A stretch of DNA of 40,406 nucleotides from Chitinispirillia bacterium. GTDB taxonomy: Bacteria; Fibrobacterota; Chitinivibrionia; Chitinivibrionales; Chitinispirillaceae. The stretch lies in NCBI GenBank assembly GCA_009784115.1, contig WRCH01000010.1, forward strand, positions 1-40,406. The letters are read 5' to 3'. Shown here one piece after another: positions 37,501-40,406 of the stretch. The notes beneath the pieces were generated by a model. The model worked only from the letters and a program-made list of their open reading frames with translations, was not told the origin of the DNA and did not search any database. The position numbers and the translations under genes were made by a program. Within the stretch, counting starts at the first letter, position 1. Each line of letters opens with the position of its first letter.

Positions 37501-38109
37501 AAGTGTAAATCTGTCATGCGGAACGGTCGTCCAGTCCTCTGCTGCTGTTCTTAAAATATGAACCGCGTGTGAAGAGATAACGTGGATTTGATCATTAAAA
37601 CTTATAACACCGTGTATATCGGAGGCGTTTGAATTTATGGGGATAGATATCCACTCGCCGCTTGAGAGTTCCATGCGGTAGAGTGTGTCGTCTGAGGCGC
37701 GCCATAAAAAGCGTCTGTCAACATCAATATGCCCCCCCTCCCTGCCGGCATTCCCTCGGCCCCACTCCTCAACGGTTCCGGTCTGCATATTTACACTCAT
37801 CACCGCACCGGCTTTATTAGCCGCCCAAATGCGGTCGCCGCTTTGCACAACGCTTACAATAGATAACTGCGGAATTGGCGCTGAGTAAAGAGAGTAGGAA
37901 GTCCGCGTATCCATAGAGAGAAAAACTATTCGCTGCGGTTCAACAATATATAAAAAATTACCCCTGCTAAAAAGGCGCGGCTCAAAATTTTCTCCGCCCG
38001 CTTTTAACGGCATAGCGGTAATAAGCGCCGCAAGAATCAGGAGCTTAAGCGGTTTGAGTAAGTGATATGAGGAGTTTTTTGGCATAAGAAAACTTAAAAC
38101 CTTGATCAA
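34591..38109 (-). CDS. Putative outer-membrane protein: N-terminal propeller-like repeats and C-terminal beta-barrel-like region
   Basis: N-terminal signal-type segment (LKLLILAALITAMPLKAGG), repeated WxxRxS/VxGVxxFNDxIHVIS-like blades, Tyr/Arg-rich amphipathic strands, terminal ..YGRLYLHAGF* with C-terminal Phe. Confidence 0.65.
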   Translation of the reverse strand: MIKVLSFLMPKNSSYHLLKPLKLLILAALITAMPLKAGGENFEPRLFSRGNFLYIVEPQRIVFLSMDTRTSYSLYSAPIPQLSIVSVVQSGDRIWAANKAGAVMSVNMQTGTVEEWGRGNAGREGGHIDVDRRFLWRASDDTLYRMELSSGEWISIPINSNASDIHGVISFNDQIHVISSHAVHILRTAAEDWTTVPHDRFTLGSGEFRVFERAGYFIEGNRFYRYDPSKRLWSRSQIRDSIVSVDFNNHNITVAARNRTYNFNSAALTLEPHPVIPALRNIRSITMLHAHALCALDRGFVTYNSKDMALSNSNFDFNFVQYPDHVRVTDDVSVFTFGDHFILYTNNSFVIHNHNRRLWSSVRIQNRDRENIKERGWTEEGAVAYSANDYMSTLHGTVTVSVTKEAHKQGSNPVQVMPFDVEQGNTALNLHTADADGRILDITLDNGMSAGRPPQDGIYYRGIEGDIINRVSYGEHSSSGLASNQVVPDFHSKGVNARFTSRTKTEGRDRSFLTASAGSAGVISKVQWTAFRYIPSGIYQISSNDDRLRIIPESVKMYVDGTELFGTDYRYDPASQRVILLRRDKADPASIIQIGYSVKIHPEPGSGFELFPENHIGHYDYAEGTVSPRSWLSARAGVMTIHRGSAYLGRGGGRWPDPDGVPLENTVILAGLPVEWRDAEAGRTFLLHPEIAYDNVWGAHSGGLNLGVRENRAFGSYRGFWASRDFWGVEQPRSAATTSTKQINGARADQEHDIDFGYDLRDDLRVGWRQLHRERAQDSVSISMFELHSLYTGNLSPDIEMSVSRRYFEKEAHMPNRERKESFNLRLSDMSSSYLNKVSGIHNVGYDFSLTEYRTDDEQNGRTVYGWGSISPTNKLTLTPSGMYRLNPSGYHIRRELSPSLTVNTRDLPAGFDMEASYLIYHYENNGGSGDNIETLRSISTFFYPGNYVTAFDKFAIYLGYDQHMGTYDIIGKSSARYAFLPNKNDWLSTKETGGLIFFPTENLLLSTVNSRRTWNVRSSPEYSTNERIKYWFESGSSVEANLEATRTSDHHLHIAGSSMYEHRWEGGLITGVGAHGSRYSYHNYISIAGGPGLIVSSTKDLSGYIRSREMSHSLWVTVETKERFGPDLDYAFQLRLKIPPDISIAGDIGAAYRGQHRRTNGYGRLYLHAGF

Positions 38110-38254
38110 AACAATTAATATACATCATTATTATACTGCAGGTGCAAAGTTTTCAACGCTTTTACGGAATGAATTTGCGGTGCATGTAAGCGTGTGCCGC
38201 TTACCAGTATACACTATATAAAAGGATCAATTATCGGGTAATCGTCAATTTTTG

Positions 38255-40060
38255 TTATTGCTTTCCGATTTCATTTGTGCCGGCTGTTATTTTTATCCCA
38301 AGCTCCGCTAACTGTTCGTTAGACACAATATCCGGCGCATTATCCATAAGCGATAATCCGGTTGTTGTTTTCGGAAAAGGGATAACGTCTCTTATGCTGT
38401 CGAGCCCAAGCATAAGCATCACAAGCCTGTCGAGACCAAAGGCAAGTCCCGCATGAGGCGGAGCGCCAAAGGTGAGCGCGTGCAGTAAAAAGCCGAATTT
38501 CTCCTGCGCCTCTTCGCGGCTTATTCCAAGAATGTCAAATATTTTCTGCTGAACACTACTGTCGTGTATACGGATACTGCCGCCGCCGGCTTCTGTTCCG
38601 TTAATGACGAGATCGTAAGCCCTTGAGCGCGCTTTATAGCACTCATCACCATTTAAAAGCCCGATATCCTCATCCATCGGAGCAGTAAACGGATGGTGAA
38701 CAGATGTATAGCGGTTTTGTTCTTCACTAAATTCAAACATGGGGAACTCTGTCACCCACAAAAAATTGAATTCATCTTTGTTAATAAGATTTTTTAATTT
38801 GGCGATTTCAAGCCTAAGCTGTCCCATTGCCGTAAAGCATGTTTTCTCTTTATCGGCAATGATAAATATCATATCACCTGTTTTAACGCTCATACGCTCT
38901 TTAATGTTATTCATCTCAACATCAGACAAAAACTTAGCGGAAGGCCCCTCAAGCCCCGCGTCTGTAACCCGAAGCCATACAAGCCCCTTTGCCCCGTATT
39001 TACCAACTAAAGAGGTCAATTCGTCAATAATCTTGCGCGTAAAATCACCGCATGAGTTTGCGTTAACAGCCGCAATTTTGCCGCCGTTTTCAATCGCCGA
39101 CTGAAAAACTTTAAATTGCGAACTTGTAAAATTATCTGTTACGTCCTGTATGGGAAGCCCGAAACGAAGATCGGGCTTATCACTTCCATAAGTAAAGAAT
39201 GCTTCTTTATAAGTCATCCGCGGAAATGGTGTTACCGCGTCAATATTCAAACAATCCTTAAAAATCGATGATAACATCCCTTCAAAAATCGCAAATATAT
39301 CCTCTTCATTAACAAATGATAATTCAGCATCTATCTGCGTAAACTCCGGCTGACGGTCTGCTCTCAAATCTTCATCGCGGAAACAGCGCGCAATCTGAAA
39401 ATACCGTTCAAACCCCGATACCATTAATAGCTGTTTATAAGTTTGCGGCGACTGGGGCAGCGCGTAGAACCGTCCCTTATTTATGCGGCTGGGCACAAGA
39501 AAATCTCTTGCCCCCTCGGGAGTGCTTTTCATAAGTATAGGAGTCTCTATCTCTATAAAACCATTTTTCCATAAATACTTGCGTGCATACATAGCCGCTT
39601 TGTGACGGAAAATTATGTTTTGCTGAAGCGAGGGACGGCGCAGATCAAGATAACGGTAGCGCAAGCGAAGCTCTTCTGAGGGCGCGGTATCCGCGTCGGC
39701 TTCGTTGACTAAAAACGGCGGAGTTTCCGAGGCGTTAATCAATTCGAGATCAGAAGCGTTTATCTCTATTTCACCCGTTTTCATTTTGGGATTGATCATG
39801 GTTTGAGGCCGCGGCGAAACTTTACCTTTCACACAAATAACATATTCGTGGCGTAAAGCCGCCGCCGCTTCTCCGGTTGGCGAATCGGGGCTGAAAACAA
39901 GCTGAGAAACACCGCTCCTGTCGCGCAGATTTATGAATATCACCCCGCCATGATTTCTCCACGTGTGAACCCATCCGCACAGGGTAACTTCCTTGCCGAT
40001 ATCCGCCGCACAAAGCTCTCCGCACGCATGCGTGCGCTGCCATTTGTTAATGCTGCTCAT
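38255..40060 (-). CDS. aspS: Aspartyl-tRNA synthetase (bacterial type with GAD insert)
   Basis: THACGELCAADIGKEVTLCGWVHTWRNHGGVIFINLRDRSG, RYRYLDLRRPSLQ, RFYALPQSPQTYKQLLMVSGFERYFQIARCFRDEDLRADRQPEFTQID, FGLDRLVMLMLGLDSIRDVIPFPK. Confidence 0.98.
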   Translation of the reverse strand: MSSINKWQRTHACGELCAADIGKEVTLCGWVHTWRNHGGVIFINLRDRSGVSQLVFSPDSPTGEAAAALRHEYVICVKGKVSPRPQTMINPKMKTGEIEINASDLELINASETPPFLVNEADADTAPSEELRLRYRYLDLRRPSLQQNIIFRHKAAMYARKYLWKNGFIEIETPILMKSTPEGARDFLVPSRINKGRFYALPQSPQTYKQLLMVSGFERYFQIARCFRDEDLRADRQPEFTQIDAELSFVNEEDIFAIFEGMLSSIFKDCLNIDAVTPFPRMTYKEAFFTYGSDKPDLRFGLPIQDVTDNFTSSQFKVFQSAIENGGKIAAVNANSCGDFTRKIIDELTSLVGKYGAKGLVWLRVTDAGLEGPSAKFLSDVEMNNIKERMSVKTGDMIFIIADKEKTCFTAMGQLRLEIAKLKNLINKDEFNFLWVTEFPMFEFSEEQNRYTSVHHPFTAPMDEDIGLLNGDECYKARSRAYDLVINGTEAGGGSIRIHDSSVQQKIFDILGISREEAQEKFGFLLHALTFGAPPHAGLAFGLDRLVMLMLGLDSIRDVIPFPKTTTGLSLMDNAPDIVSNEQLAELGIKITAGTNEIGKQ

Positions 40061-40226
40061 TATAAAAGTCCTCTTGTTTATCGTCCTGTTAAAAACAGAT
40101 ATTTTCACGATGATGATGATAATAAATGCGCTTAAATATAATATAAAGCACTGCGCCGTTTTTGATTAGAATAAAATTTTCATTAAAATCATGCTAAAAT
40201 CCAAAACAATATTGTATTATTTAATT

Positions 40227-40406
40227 ATGTATTATTCAACAACATATAAATCACCAATAGGCGCTCTTACACTCGCGTGTGACGGCGGTAATAATCTTAT
40301 CGGCTTGTGGATAGAGGGACAGAAGTATCACGGTAATACTCTCTTTAAACAAATAATAGACAAGAGTGATATGCCGATATTCAACGATACTAAAAAATGG
40401 TTAGAC
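40227..40406 (+). CDS. Partial ORF, methylated-DNA-protein-cysteine methyltransferase-like N-terminus
   Basis: MYYSTTYKSPIGALTLACDGGNNLIGLWIEGQKYHGNT... resembles the Ogt N-terminal domain; runs off the window end, catalytic PCHR region not visible. Confidence 0.7.
   Translation, partial: MYYSTTYKSPIGALTLACDGGNNLIGLWIEGQKYHGNTLFKQIIDKSDMPIFNDTKKWLD

Overview
The window is a gene-dense bacterial chromosome segment. The FISUMP-domain lipoprotein suggests Fibrobacterota or a relative; this is inference only. Housekeeping blocks recognised: glgB, an HtrA/DegP protease, an acyl-CoA ligase, mnmA-nfo, floA, ptsN-like, dnaG-rpoD, a short 2[4Fe-4S] ferredoxin missed by the ORF track, a PBP4-type dacB, rplM-rpsI-rpsB-tsf-pyrH-frr, aspS, and the 5' end of an ogt-like gene. 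The accessory part is mainly 1-7.7 kb: a DUF116-polyprenyl synthetase fusion and a two-gene terpene-cyclase-like pair carrying a DxDDT class II motif, separated by a FISUMP lipoprotein and a decaying DUF1016/PDDEXK nuclease cluster. Other noteworthy structure: a floA-derived scar upstream of a zinc-ribbon/DUF805/TPR gene, a conserved 22-bp motif upstream of both htrA and the acyl-CoA ligase gene, an AbrB/RelE-type toxin-antitoxin pair, several intergenic palindromes that look like one dispersed family, and a lineage-specific-looking 1172-aa putative outer-membrane protein. No rRNA, tRNA, CRISPR array or transposase was recognised. All calls are by eye; no searches were run.
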